Positions 35,694 to 47,136 of a DNA stretch of 64,000 nt are shown here, piece after piece (positions within the stretch are counted from its first letter, which is position 1; each line of letters begins with the position of its first letter). Source of the DNA: Mallotus nudiflorus (Eukaryota; Streptophyta; Magnoliopsida; Malpighiales; Euphorbiaceae). The notes under the pieces were generated by a model, which worked only from the letters and a program-made list of their open reading frames with translations, was not told the DNA's origin and ran no database searches. The translations under genes and the position numbers were made by a program. The stretch lies in the NCBI GenBank assembly GCA_947683625.1, contig CANTUR010000043.1:1240001-1304000 (forward strand). Direction: 5' to 3'.

Positions 35694-38288
35694 GTGGAGA
35701 GCTTCCCTGTTATTGACCAATCAAAGCTTAATGATGAAGATAGAAAACCAACCATGGAGAAGCTCAAAGATGCTTGTGAGAATTGGGGTTTCTTGGAGGT
35801 ACGTTTTATATATTTTTGTAGCTAGCTGCATGCACGCTTTACATACATGCCATCTTCTCATCAAGAAAATTTTATTGTATGTCTGTTGATCCAGGGGCGG
35901 AACTATGTCCAAGGATTGGGGGGCGTCAAAATTTTTCATATATATATATATATATATATTGAAAATTTTTAAACATGGGCTTTACAAAACTTAAACCCTT
36001 AACTACCCAAACCCAAAATAAATTTAATTAAAAAAAAATAAAGCTTAGCTTATAAGTACCTCAACTTGTAACTATTTAATATTCACTGCCTACCTCCCTT
36101 TTGGTCTTCCCTGCATGAATTTGTATCCCCTATTCTTCTTTCTTCTCCATGATCAATTTTTCACCTAAATTCAACTCTATTTTCATATAAAGTGTTTCAA
36201 AATGGGTAGCTTCCTCAAATATGAGACAAGATATGTATCGGTAAAAATTTATTTCTCTTTTTTTTTAATTTTTTAATGAGTAAATTTTTTTTCTTTGGTA
36301 CATATAAGATTCAAACACCAGATAGGAAATGTCCACTTTGTTTTTTTGCTAGTCAATTTTTTTTTTTGGAATTATATTATGATATTTATATCAAAATATG
36401 TAGCTATTATATGTTCATTGAATATTTTAATGATTTTTTTTACTTACCAATATTTCTATTTTTTTTCTTACTAATATTTCTATGAACCATTTTTATATTT
36501 TAGGATATTATTCACAATTATAAATTGTGATATGTTATAATACTAGTTTGCAAATAGTGGTGAGAATTTTTTTACTAATATACTAATAAATATATTCAAT
36601 CCAACACCCCCAAACTTGAATGTCCTAGTTCCGCCCCTGTTCTGATCAGTGCTTGATTTGTTGATAGTTCGTAAATCATGGGATCTCTCATAAGCTGATG
36701 GACACTGTCGAGAGATTGACCAAGGAGCACTACAAGAAGTTCATGGTTACAAGTAAAGGTCTAGAGGTTGTTCAGTCTGAAATCAATGACCTGGAATGGG
36801 AAAGTAACTTCTTCTTGCGCCACCATCTAGTCTCTAACATGGCAGAGCTCCCTCATCTTAATAAAGAATGCAGGTTTCTATGTCGATTTGTGGAAGAATC
36901 TGAGTATTGTTATGTGCTTTTATTTTATTTTATTTTTTTTTTATTTTATTTTTTTGCATTTGGGCAAGAGATGTATTAGGTGGACTTAACTGTAGAAAAT
37001 ATCTTTAAGCTCATACCACATTCAGGCTAATTCCTGTTCACATCAGGATAGTCAGGAGTAAAATGTTGACCATTATGGTACTCCATACATGAATGAGGTT
37101 CAAACTCCTAAACTCATTTAAGGGATGAGAGCGTCAAACCACTTACACAAAACATTAATGGTTAGTTTTAGTTAATTATTCGTCCTGTAACTTAACAGGA
37201 AGACAATGAAGGAGTTTGCAGCAGAACTCAAGAAACTAGCTGAGCAACTACTGGATTTGTTGTGCGAGAATCTTGGGTTGGAGCAGGAGTACCTGAAGAA
37301 GGCGATTTATGGGTCAAATGGACTAAACTTTGGCACCAAAGTGAGCAACTACCCTCCTTGCCCACAGCCAGACCTCATCAAGGGACTGAGAGCACAAACA
37401 GATACAGGTGGTATCATTTGACTCTTTCAAGATGACAAGGCGAATAGCCTCCAGTTCCTGAAGGATGGCCAATGGGTTGATGTTCCACCCATGAAACAAT
37501 TCATTGTCATCAACTTAGGTGACCAACTTAAGGCAAGTGCACCACATTTTCTCTCACTTGTAGCAAACTAGGACGATGATACATATAATTACTAGTAACA
37601 TGAATACTGTTGTCAATGTATCTAAAAAATAAAATTTTTGAGTTAAAATTATATGTTAGCCCCAAATATAGGAAGGTCTAATCAATTAGAAAATGATGAC
37701 ATAAAATGAATTTCTCCTACCATTGACATACTGTTAATGCAGTTGCTAATGACATAAATTATTATCCACTAATTATTATGCGGTGCTGGTTATCAACTTG
37801 TATATGCATATAAAAAGTTACATGCATGCAAATTGCCCCACTGCCCTGCAATTTTCGTATCTGTGGTTTTGATCCTTCAGCTTTATCTCCACTTAAAAAT
37901 CAAATTTTATCCCTATTCATTGTCGCATATGAATTTGCCTCCATTAGAATGTAACATTCTAAATTCACCCCAGCATAAGCATGTACATATAAGAGACTTG
38001 TTAAATTAACTCCATGAGCATGCAGGTAAATCACCAATGGAATATACAATGGTGCGCTGCACCGTGTGATGGCTCAAACGAATGGAACCAGGATGTCAAT
38101 AGCTTCATTGTACAACCCAGGAACCGATGCTATTATCTACACAGCTCCAGCACTAGTGGAGAAAGAGGCAGAGAAAAGCCAGGTCTACCCAAAATTTGTC
38201 TTAGAAGACTGCATGAAGCTGTAGGTTAGAAGCCATGAAGGCCGTAGAGCCCACCATTAACATGGGTCCAATTGCAACTGCTCAAGGT
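35694..38288 (+). pseudogene. ACO-like: ACC oxidase (ethylene-forming enzyme) pseudogene
   Basis: ACO converts ACC to ethylene, using Fe(II) and ascorbate, in the last step of ethylene synthesis. Four exons follow the usual plant ACO layout: 35694-35798 (VESFPVID, then CENWGFLE), 36668-36873 (VNHGISHKLMDTVERL), 37199-37532 and 38026-38288. Lesions: the start codon reads GTG; about 8 residues are missing after HYKKFM; the first iron-ligand His of the HxD motif is Gln (QTD, codon 37395-37397); TGA at 37419-37421 follows GGII; the third donor is GC; one extra A at the start of exon 4 (GTAAATCACC) shifts the frame; a deletion after MKL removes about a dozen residues; and the usual stop after IATA reads CAA. 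Parts kept: YPPCP, HRVMAQTN and RMSIAS. A hAT element sits in intron 1. Convergent with the S1 gene downstream. Confidence 0.93.
35892..36639. mobile_element. Non-autonomous hAT element (Tip100-type ends), 748 bp
   Basis: Perfect 14-bp terminal inverted repeats CAGGGGCGGAACTA lie at 35892-35905 and, inverted, at 36626-36639. Similarity continues a little inward. The flanking 8-mers TGTTGATC (35884-35891) and TTCTGATC (36640-36647) match at 6 of 8, as expected for a decayed hAT duplication. No transposase is encoded. It lies entirely in intron 1 of the ACO pseudogene. CAGGGGCGGA ends are typical of plant Tip100-like hATs. Confidence 0.88.
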
Positions 38289-39042
38289 ATGTGGGCAATG
38301 AAATTAATGCGTGTGCATCTCCATGTCGATAGTAAGGTGATTAGAGTTCACTGATCACTAGTCTTCAATAATTGGTTATGAGAAATTGGTTAAATGGATC
38401 ATGGCCCTTATCCCTTCCATTCTCAATGGAGATTGTTTGATGCACAAGCCTGTTCATATATCAAAAATAAATAAATGTTTGCCATTTATTTTAAATTTTA
38501 AATTCTTATATAAAAACCATACTTTAGATCATCTTTTTTTATATAAATAAAGTTCACAAAACGCTGACATGACATGGAGAGCCTGGAGTTCTTGAAGGAG
38601 ATGAAAAGCCTCTGGATTCCTGGAACCATCAGCACAGCCACTCTTGGACATAAAAGAACCATAAAGAAAATAAGTCACTAGAGAAGCATGAATCACATAA
38701 TTGCTAGTTAAAGAATTGAATTTACCACTGTGAAAGATGATTTGATGCTTAATATGTATGTTGTGTACAACAACTGGACAAAACTCACGTCCAGATTGAT
38801 TATCAATCATCCTGTGCTGTGGTCAGTTTTCTAAATGAACATTGCAGTACAAAAAATAAGCCTCCTAATTTTCATTCCTAGTGCACCTTGAAAACACTTA
38901 CTTGGGCCTTGTAATAAGCTCTTTATCTTTTGCACACACTGGCTGCCCATTTTGGGTTCAGAGCGACAGAGGAATGAAGCCTCGGTTCTCTCTCCTACGT
39001 TTTTGATAATGCAATGGCATAGCATTAGGTCAGTAAGCTTCA
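38289..39042. other. Convergent intergenic region, contains the 3' UTR of the S1 gene
   Basis: 754 bp between the end of ACO exon 4 and the stop codon of the minus-strand S1-domain gene. Part is presumably the 3' UTR of the latter; higher-complexity sequence extends on the minus strand to about 38560. Open frames here show no family. No other feature seen. Confidence 0.5.
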
Positions 39043-42000
39043 TTACTCCCTTTCAAATTTGAACCACTTCCAATTTGCATACATAGTCGCCTCATTGTCG
39101 AAAGGTAAGGCGCTGCTTAGAGGGGTTGCTGAATTGCGAGCAGCAAGTACAGCAGGTAGCTTTTGTCTGTACTTCTTTGCCATCTCTTCTGCCTCTGCAA
39201 ACACTTTCTGTGTAACAAATAGAAGAATTTTGTCAATAGAACATGTACTTGATGTAATAAGACCCAATAAACGAAACGGGAAGACAAACCAGAAAACAAC
39301 CATACCTCTTTATTTGATAAGAACAGGCCTGGCTCACTTTCAAGGTCAACAATACTGTGCAAAACACAAACAAAAAAAAAAAAAAAAAAAAAAACATTGT
39401 TAGAGGTCTTCAGGTACCCAATTTGGCATGATACAATCTTACAAATGACAAGTGACAACATGCATAGTTTCATATTAAAGGCAAGCTACGCGAGGATGAA
39501 CATTTAATTTTCATCAGTACAAGTCCATACGATTTCCTGAACTTTTCCCTTCCAAAGAAAACTAAATGAACTTCCTGCACTTCTTTTACTATGTGCAAGC
39601 AGTATTTTTTAAGTGAAGTAATCCCCATTGCATATGAATAGAAAGGCTAAAAGAACATAGTCAATCCAAGAGATAGATCTTTGACCAGCGTCATGAAAAG
39701 GAATCAAAAGAAATACTAAGTGATGTGGAAGTCTTGAAAAGCCCATTCAATTAATTGATTTTGGCATTATGAGACATATAAAATAAACATTTTCAGTTGG
39801 AGAACTGGCCATCATCATTAAATAGGATACAGATAAGAATGACTAGAACTGGCAGAGAACCTAGTAACTAGCAAAATGGTAAAAGTTGAACAAATAAATA
39901 AATTTAACGTTGAATCAAGTTTCTTACACACTTGTATGATAATCAAACTAGCAGAACTGAGCTTCATCATCTCATTAGTAGAAATATTATTTTTCTGTAT
40001 GCAAACTTCAAATAAATTTTGTTGTAGCGATATATGAGTAAACCTGTTCTCTGAGATATTTCAAAAACTTGGTAACACCATTTCACTTGTACAATATTAG
40101 AAAATTGATATATCTAAAACCATGCCCAGTTCTCTTCCTAATGCGTGTATTATCTATACAAATATGCAATATAGGAAAGAACAGATGTCATATTGTGCAC
40201 TTTGGTCTCTCTTAGGAGTCCCTTTTCCAAATTAACGAACACTATAATTGGTAGCAAAGATACTTGAGGCATCAGAAAAGCACAGGATGAACTCAAGAGA
40301 GAGAAAAAAGAAAAAGGAAGAAATTGAGTCCTCATTTACCTGAGCGAAATTTTATCTGGGATAGTTGACGTCACAACCAGGACTTTAACCTTCTCATCAA
40401 CTTTAAGTAAGTCACTGACAGAAGAAACTCGGCTCCGAGTGATGTTTGAGATATGCAGCAGCCCACTGAGATGTGCACATAATGAGAAAAAACTTTTAGT
40501 ATCTTTCACAGTATACAAGCGCAGACAATCTCCAATGAGCAATGATAAGAATAAGATTTAAGAAGAACATAGTCAGTTATAGTTGAAATTCAGAATTTCA
40601 TACAATCCCTTGTTTTTCTCGTATCTCATATTTGCATTGCAAACAAGAAAAAGATTAAGTGAAGATTTTGAACCCACATAAAGCTTTTAGACACTTTCTA
40701 GAACTATTCCCTAACTATTTCCAAAGAAAATCACTATCATATTGATCATAACCAAAACACAGCACTATATACTGCATACAAGTTTCTAGTACATATCACA
40801 TCTGATACAACTACCAATAAATACATCATTGTCATACAATAAGTGATCCTAAAAAATGCACATTAGCGAGACAAAGTTGCCAGTTGCCTAAAAGGTCAGT
40901 TAACATGTGGACCAGCCTAAACAAATTTAATTGAGTTTCAGAAAATAATATCATCATATCATGCCAGCTATTCTACATTTTCTGAGTGTTTTCAGTTGCA
41001 TCTGTCTTCTCCACGAACCACCAATCATAACTTTAAGAAAAAGTGCATGCATACAACACCACTTTAACAAGGCAAAAACTAGTACAATAATAGTTCATGC
41101 AATCCCTTATAAATTCCATATCATGTTTGTCCTCATTCCTATATTGATATCATCTTTGCCGATTATTTATGTTCATCACACCATTTTAGAAAGAATTTGA
41201 TATACACATCATATGCATACAGGTTCCCAATCCCATCCCTTCTTCTGTTAACGAAAATGAAAATACAAAATCAGGCAGTATGAACAGAACATAAAATGAG
41301 ACAAATCTGCAAACACATTTGTTACTCACCTTCGGTTAGTTTCACCAATTCTTACTTGGGCTCCATATGGAAGTATTTTTCTAACAGTTCCTTCAAGTAG
41401 TGTTCCCTCCCGAAGGTTTAACATTTCCTGAAATTATATAAAGGTGATGAGTCTTTTCTCCCAGTAAAAGAAAAAGAAAAGCAGATAAGCATGCAACGAC
41501 TAAATGAAAATTCCAAGCAACAAAAGCGGGAAAAGGTAAAATCAGAATGTAACATTGATACTCACCCAAGCTTCCCTTTCACTCAGTATCAGCTCATTGT
41601 TACCATCATTAATTCGAGTGATCAGTACATTTATTCGGCGGCCCACCTACACCATCAAGAAATAGGTACTTATTGGAGCAAGAAAAGAGGAGCAGCAGCA
41701 GCAACAGTAAGGAATCAAAAGAAGCATACAACAAATGCAATGAAATTAAGCACATAATAGGCAAATAAAGTCCATGGCATTTTCTTTTTCTCTTTCTCTT
41801 GGGTACAGACAGCATGTCACATATTGCCTAATATTTTGCCTAAATGCCTTGACTAATAACAGGAACAGACTTGGCTAAAAAAAAAAAAAAAAAACCTTCC
41901 AAAAGATTCTAAAGACTTCTTAAAAGCACCATCCAGTATGACCTATATGCTGTGAATTAACTGAAACTAAATCGAGCCGTTACCAATCAGTTAAAACGAT

Positions 42001-43701
42001 CAAATATTTGAACCTACCTTCTCCCAATCATTAGTAATTTCTTATTTATCAAGTCTCAAAGTCTATAATAAATGCAAGTCTAGAAGCAAAAAAGAAAACA
42101 TGTTGCATTTCACAAAATTGAGGCACTCAATCAATATGGAGCAATAACACACAATAGAGGCAGTCAATCAATATGAATTAATACTAAATCTGATTTTTTT
42201 TTTCTCATTAAATGCATAATGGCAAAAATTATTAAATGATAACATGCACCGACAAACAGAAAACAAAATTATTTACTACATAGCTGAAAATAGAAAACTT
42301 AGAATGATTGCAGTTTACATTTTCTTTCAACTCCTTGAAGTTCTTCACCCTGTTCATTAACTCAGCCTTTGGGAGGAAAGCCCGCAAGCCCTGCAAAATT
42401 CAACTCCAAATTGTTACCATTGACACTTGTCAATGTAACACAGAAAATTCACATGAAAAACGCACCTCAATTCTCGTAAGCAGCCCTCCAGTATTCCATT
42501 GCGTAATTTTAATTTCAATAGGTTCATTCAGTTCTTTTATCTGGCTAAAAGACAATAAAATGTCAACAAGAATTTCAATATTCATTATCAATTTTTTAAA
42601 AAATGTCAAGCTGATTGCTGAATTTTCTGACAGCTAAAATGTTGGAAGGAAATGTATGTATAGCATACACTACAGCAACATCCCATAAAAAGAAATTTAA
42701 AAGAGAAAAAAAAAATTATGATTAATAAGGAAGCTCAAATTCTGGACAAAATTGCCAAACCTATGAATTTGTAAAGAAATGAGCAAGAAAAGAACCTGCC
42801 TCAGTCGATGCCAAGCTATTCGTCGGAATAAACGTCTAGTTGAAAGCAATGGCCGGCCACTCAATGTCCTCCCAAGAACCTCTGCAAACAGTATAGTTCC
42901 TGTCTCCACAACCGGCCTTCCTCGCCCTGGTCCCCCACTCAAAGCAGCCTCATCCTTAATAATTCCCATCTTCCCTCTGCACATAAATCTCTCAGCATCC
43001 TTTTCCATATCACACAACAAATAATCCATCTCTTTGTCACACAAAGGCAGCACCTCTTTTATCAACATTGTACCTAACAAGTCTGCCCCAACATTTACAT
43101 CTAGTTTATTCTCGTTACCTGAAACCACAACGCCAACAACAAAATCACCGGGTTTTGGCTCATAATAGTCCACATTCAGCTTCTGAACTTCCTCAGTTTC
43201 AACATTTACACCATTATCCCCCTCTCTAAAACCCAATTCATTGTCCTCTTCCTTCACTTCTTCTAATGAGTCTTTAGGCTCAAAAAACTTCAAAAATGGG
43301 GCTAAAGCCTCATCTTTATCAAGTTTTTCAGATTCCTTATCAACTTCTAAACTTAACCCATTATTTATAGCTACTGGAGAAGGCTTATTGAGCAATTCAA
43401 GCTCTTCACTCATTTGAATTTTATCATTTTCCTGCTTCCCAGGCAACTGGTTACTTGAAAAATCATCAGATGCATCATTTTGAGAGCAAAAGGATCTGTG
43501 GGTGCTTCTCAAAAGTGGATAATGCTCGGAAAAAGACAGACTCTTGAGTGACCCAATAGCAGAAAACAAGTGAAAAGCTGAGGACTTTACATTTTTGTTA
43601 TGGACAGGACCGTTACATGAGATATGGAAATTGTTAGCAGTAAGTGGCAATGAATAGTTGATTACAGATAAAGACTTACAGGGTTGAAGAAAAGTTTGCA
43701 T
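39043..43701 (-). CDS. PDE338: Chloroplast S1 RNA-binding domain protein, PDE338/RLSB type
   Basis: Eight exons join into 1572 nt (523 aa plus stop) with no lesion: 43701-42796, 42540-42466, 42390-42319, 41646-41566, 41427-41330, 40465-40340, 39354-39306, 39207-39043. All introns are GT-AG and every junction keeps frame. Residues 1-70 are Ser/Leu-rich and basic, fitting a plastid transit peptide. Residues 95-180 are acidic. Three S1-like units follow: 183-255 (EPKPGDFVVGVVVSG), 303-377 (GGLLTRIEGLRAFLP) and a canonical one at 384-453 (LREGTLLEGTVRKILPYGAQ, GLLHISNIT). Also seen: GGPGRGRPVVETGT and RRLFRRIAWHR; it ends NWKWFKFERE. Arabidopsis PDE338 and maize RLSB bind plastid RNA, including rbcL mRNA. 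Assignment rests on recognised similarity; a related S1 paralog is the alternative. Confidence 0.88.
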
Positions 43702-45115
43702 CTTTTGGTTACTTGTTCAGTTTGCACCTCATGAGCTAAGCTTCCTCTGTTCCAATTTTGGTGCTTTTTTTTTTTTTTTCACTCCTTGCACAAAAGCTGT
43801 TGAAGCAGCTGCTTTTACCAGTTTTAGTTATCCTTTTTTCTCTGTTTTTTATCATCACTTGGGCTCTAAGATTGAAGATCAGATGATGTACAGGCTCAGT
43901 TTCCTCAATCTTGGCAGGGTCAACCAGGTTGGGTTTTGAACAATACCTAGTGGGTCTTTCTTGGACTGGATATATGAAAACTTCCAATGAGCCATCTCCT
44001 GAATGGTGGGTCATCTCATCTTATCACAGTCAACAACACTTCTAAATTTTGTTATTTTTGTTCGTAATTTGGATTAAATTATAAAAAGAAATGGAAAATA
44101 GAATAAAACCATCAATTGAACAAAAGCTGAGTTGCCAATAATATTATCTTGTTGATCACAACTATAATAATTTTGCCATTGATGAAAAAGGAATGCATGC
44201 CTTTTCCAAATAAAAATGGCTTAGCAGCCTGTCCCAGAGACACATTATTCCAACATAATTCATAGATTACCAGTAACTTTAATAATATTAATTTTATGAT
44301 GTCACTGATAATAAATAACTATTTGACTAAGGAATCCAACTTCACATGCCAATGTCTAACAATCACATGATAGATTTTGCTTTTCGTGGCATAAATTTAA
44401 TTTTTTCAAAATTTTTATATATTTTTTCTGATGTGCTGTATAACCATTAATCCATAAAAATTTTAATTTTTTTAACAAACAAGCATATAAAATTTGTAAA
44501 TGTTCGTAAGATTTTTAGTTTAATGGTCAAGGCTCTCTATGGCATTGTGTGAAGTTGGGTATCCTTCCTCCTTCCTCATAATATTGTTTGTATTGAATTA
44601 AAAAAAAACTTATAAATAAATTACAATTTAATATATTTAACAAGTTATTTTTAAATTATTGATTAATTTTATTACCATACTCAAATTAATATTTATAAAA
44701 TTAGTTCAATTTAATTAGAAATTAAAATAAGTATAAAATTTTAGATGATCGATCATTTATAAATTAAAGTTTATATTATTTTTAATTCTTTAATTATTTT
44801 AAACTATCAAATCATAAAAATTAAAAATTTTAAACGGGCAAGTACGTATATGAATAGATGAATTAATTTCAAGCAGATAATGATAAATTGATAATCAAAT
44901 ATATGGGCGGTTTGATTTTAAGCAAATAATGATAATCATAAATTGATAAATCTTCCTTTGTTCAAAAAATAAAAATTGATAAATCTTCCCAGAGTTATGG
45001 GCGGTGCTGATATAGATGGTTGACTTTTGCACAACAAAAATTATGATATTTGCAAGAATTTATTTTCGTTTAAATTAAACTTTAAATTCTCATTCTAACA
45101 TGTATAATTGTAGAC
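43702..45115. other. Upstream region of the S1 gene and intergenic DNA
   Basis: The first 330 bp are of gene-like composition and probably hold the 5' UTR and promoter of the minus-strand S1 gene. A 92-codon minus-strand open frame (44014-43736) lies in the expected leader and is not a recognised protein. At about 44505-44605, TTTAGTTTAATGGTCAAGG, a GTTGGGTATCC 50 bp on and an A-run resemble a degenerate tRNA-derived SINE. The remainder is AT-rich with nothing else seen. Confidence 0.45.
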
Positions 45116-47136
45116 GGTGGAGTTTAGTGCGCGTTTCAGTGTTTGATGATCACGGTATTGTATAGGCTTGAAGCCCACTAAAAAATACAATATAAGTCAT
45201 GGGCCTATTCAGAGATAGAGTCGCCACCCGGATAAAAGCCAAGACACATTGTACAGCAACTGGATTCCATGGAGGTTCCCAGAAGCCGTCATCAAATATC
45301 GGGTTCAGAAATTGGGTATGAGCGTTTAAATGCTTACCCAACCTTGCAGTTGGTCTCCGTTTGTGTTTTGCGTTTTATTACCATTTAATTATTTAATTAT
45401 TTCCTCATTTACCACACATAATTAAATTGTCTTCGAATAATTGTCAGATTTTATAATCAAGTCCAAGTTTGCACATTAGTCCAATTTCATGCCTTTAGAT
45501 CTCAACATTCAAAAAATGCAGTAAATAAAATAAATAATAATTTATAACCATACATTCAAAATTAAAAGGGGAAAGGATTAAGGATTACAATGTTTTTTAA
45601 CTAAATAAACCAATAATATATAGAAAATAAACCAAACATATACCAAAAATAAACTATTAAAATAACATAAAAACGGCAATATGCAAGAGGTAACTAGCAA
45701 AAGTGACTACTTGATGATAGAAATCATCAAGTAATTCCTGCAAATAACACACGGTTAGCTTCCTTTCACAAAAAATGAAGTCACATGTAATGATATTTAC
45801 AAAGAGATTCTATAAAGAGGTTGTCACATTATAAATTAAAGAAAGTATCAAACAATCAAGGTAATCATCATCATGCAATCATACAGACATATTTAGGGTC
45901 AAAAGAGGACATGTTAAAGCAGACGTCATAACAAACAGATAACAAAACGAGGCAGGAAACAGATTAACCCTACCAATGAGGTGGTCGCTTCATTGATAAG
46001 GCGATCGCCTCATTGAGATGAGGCGATACCTCATCGACAGGGCTCTTGCAATCTTGAGACAAAAACTGGCAACATGCACACAAAAGATAGGCTCCCTAAG
46101 GGCCTGTTAATGGGGCAATCGCCTCATTGATGAGGTGATCATCTCATTGAGATGAGGCGATGCCTCTGTGAAGAGGTGTCGCCTGACCACCAGGCCAGCT
46201 CTGACTCTCAAGACGTGCAAACTTATACTCTAAGTAACCAAAACATGCATATATACACTCTACACTCATCATACTACAACTACATGCGAAAATATTCAAA
46301 GATCCATCAATAAAATGAGATATCAAGCATGACACACTAGAGATAAACCTAATTATGCTAAAGACTCAGTTACACACAAGCAAGAACATACAAAATGATG
46401 AACATGTCAAGTTTAAAGTGCAGATTTTATACCAAAATGAGAGGCCCTCATAGCTGCTTTAATTAAGATCCTTGCTAGGATGTGGTATCTCCCCTTGACA
46501 CAAGTTTATTCCTTCTTCTCTTATAGGAAAATGGACCTCCTCTCTTCAACCTTCCTCCCCTTCTTCAAGACGTTTTTTTCTTCCTTTCCTTTTTTTTTTC
46601 TCTCTTTTTCCCAGAGCTTTTTTTCTTTTCCAGAGCTCTCTCTTTTTTCTCACTAACCTCCCTCTTTTTCTTTTTCTCTCTCTTTTTTCTTTTATGCCTT
46701 AGCTTCCTATGTCCCTAAGCCTCCTAACTCATCATAAGCTCCCCTAGCTTTTTTTCCTTCCCTAAAAGTCTTTTCCTCATGCAAAAAGAAAGTTTAGAGA
46801 GTGGGGCTCGCGCCACTTGATTATCATGATTGCAGCTGCATTAAATGCAGCTGCAAGTGGACTGCCATAAAAGCGGCGCCTCATTACACTAAGGCAATGC
46901 CTCCTAGGCCCAGGCCTGCATTGGGCCAAGCGGGCTTGGGCCGAATTTGGATAGCTGAGCTTGGTTTGGGGTTTTTTGAACTTCTGGATTTTCAAGTCCA
47001 CTTTCCACTTAGAAATTCAGGTTTCATTCTCGTGTCCAAGTATCACATTCTCATTATTGGACTTGACAACGGATCGGTCAAACTGAACACCCTTAATTCG
47101 TCCCCTAACACGGACCGACCGAACCGAGTGTTTACA
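45116..47136 (-). mobile_element. Probable LTR-type repeat with GAGGCGATCGCCTC palindrome cluster
   Basis: A block of distinct composition. Its right end, read on the minus strand, begins TGTAAACACTCGG like an LTR start. Near its left end are words such as AGAGTCGCCACCCGGATAA, of a kind repeatedly seen in plant LTR repeats. Pyrimidine-rich sequence at about 46500-46720 is followed by GC-rich sequence at 46800-46940, resembling a promoter/leader on the minus strand. Short palindromic words cluster at 45973-46190. I could not find target duplications, so the left boundary is approximate. No coding sequence seen. Confidence 0.5.
45973..46190. repeat. Cluster of GAGGCGAT palindromic words
   Basis: Words CGCCTCATTGA and ATGAGGCGAT occur in both orientations at least seven times within 220 bp, including the perfect palindrome GGCGATCGCC (46000-46009). 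Confidence 0.8.

Noticed and set aside
38529..39043. Two minus-strand frames of 70 and 93 codons downstream of the S1 gene
   Set aside because: They lie directly after the natural stop of the S1 gene in its presumed 3' UTR and show no similarity I recognise.
45973..46190. CRISPR-like array
   Set aside because: The repeated words are short, in both orientations and irregularly spaced, and the sequence is plant nuclear DNA with no cas-like genes.
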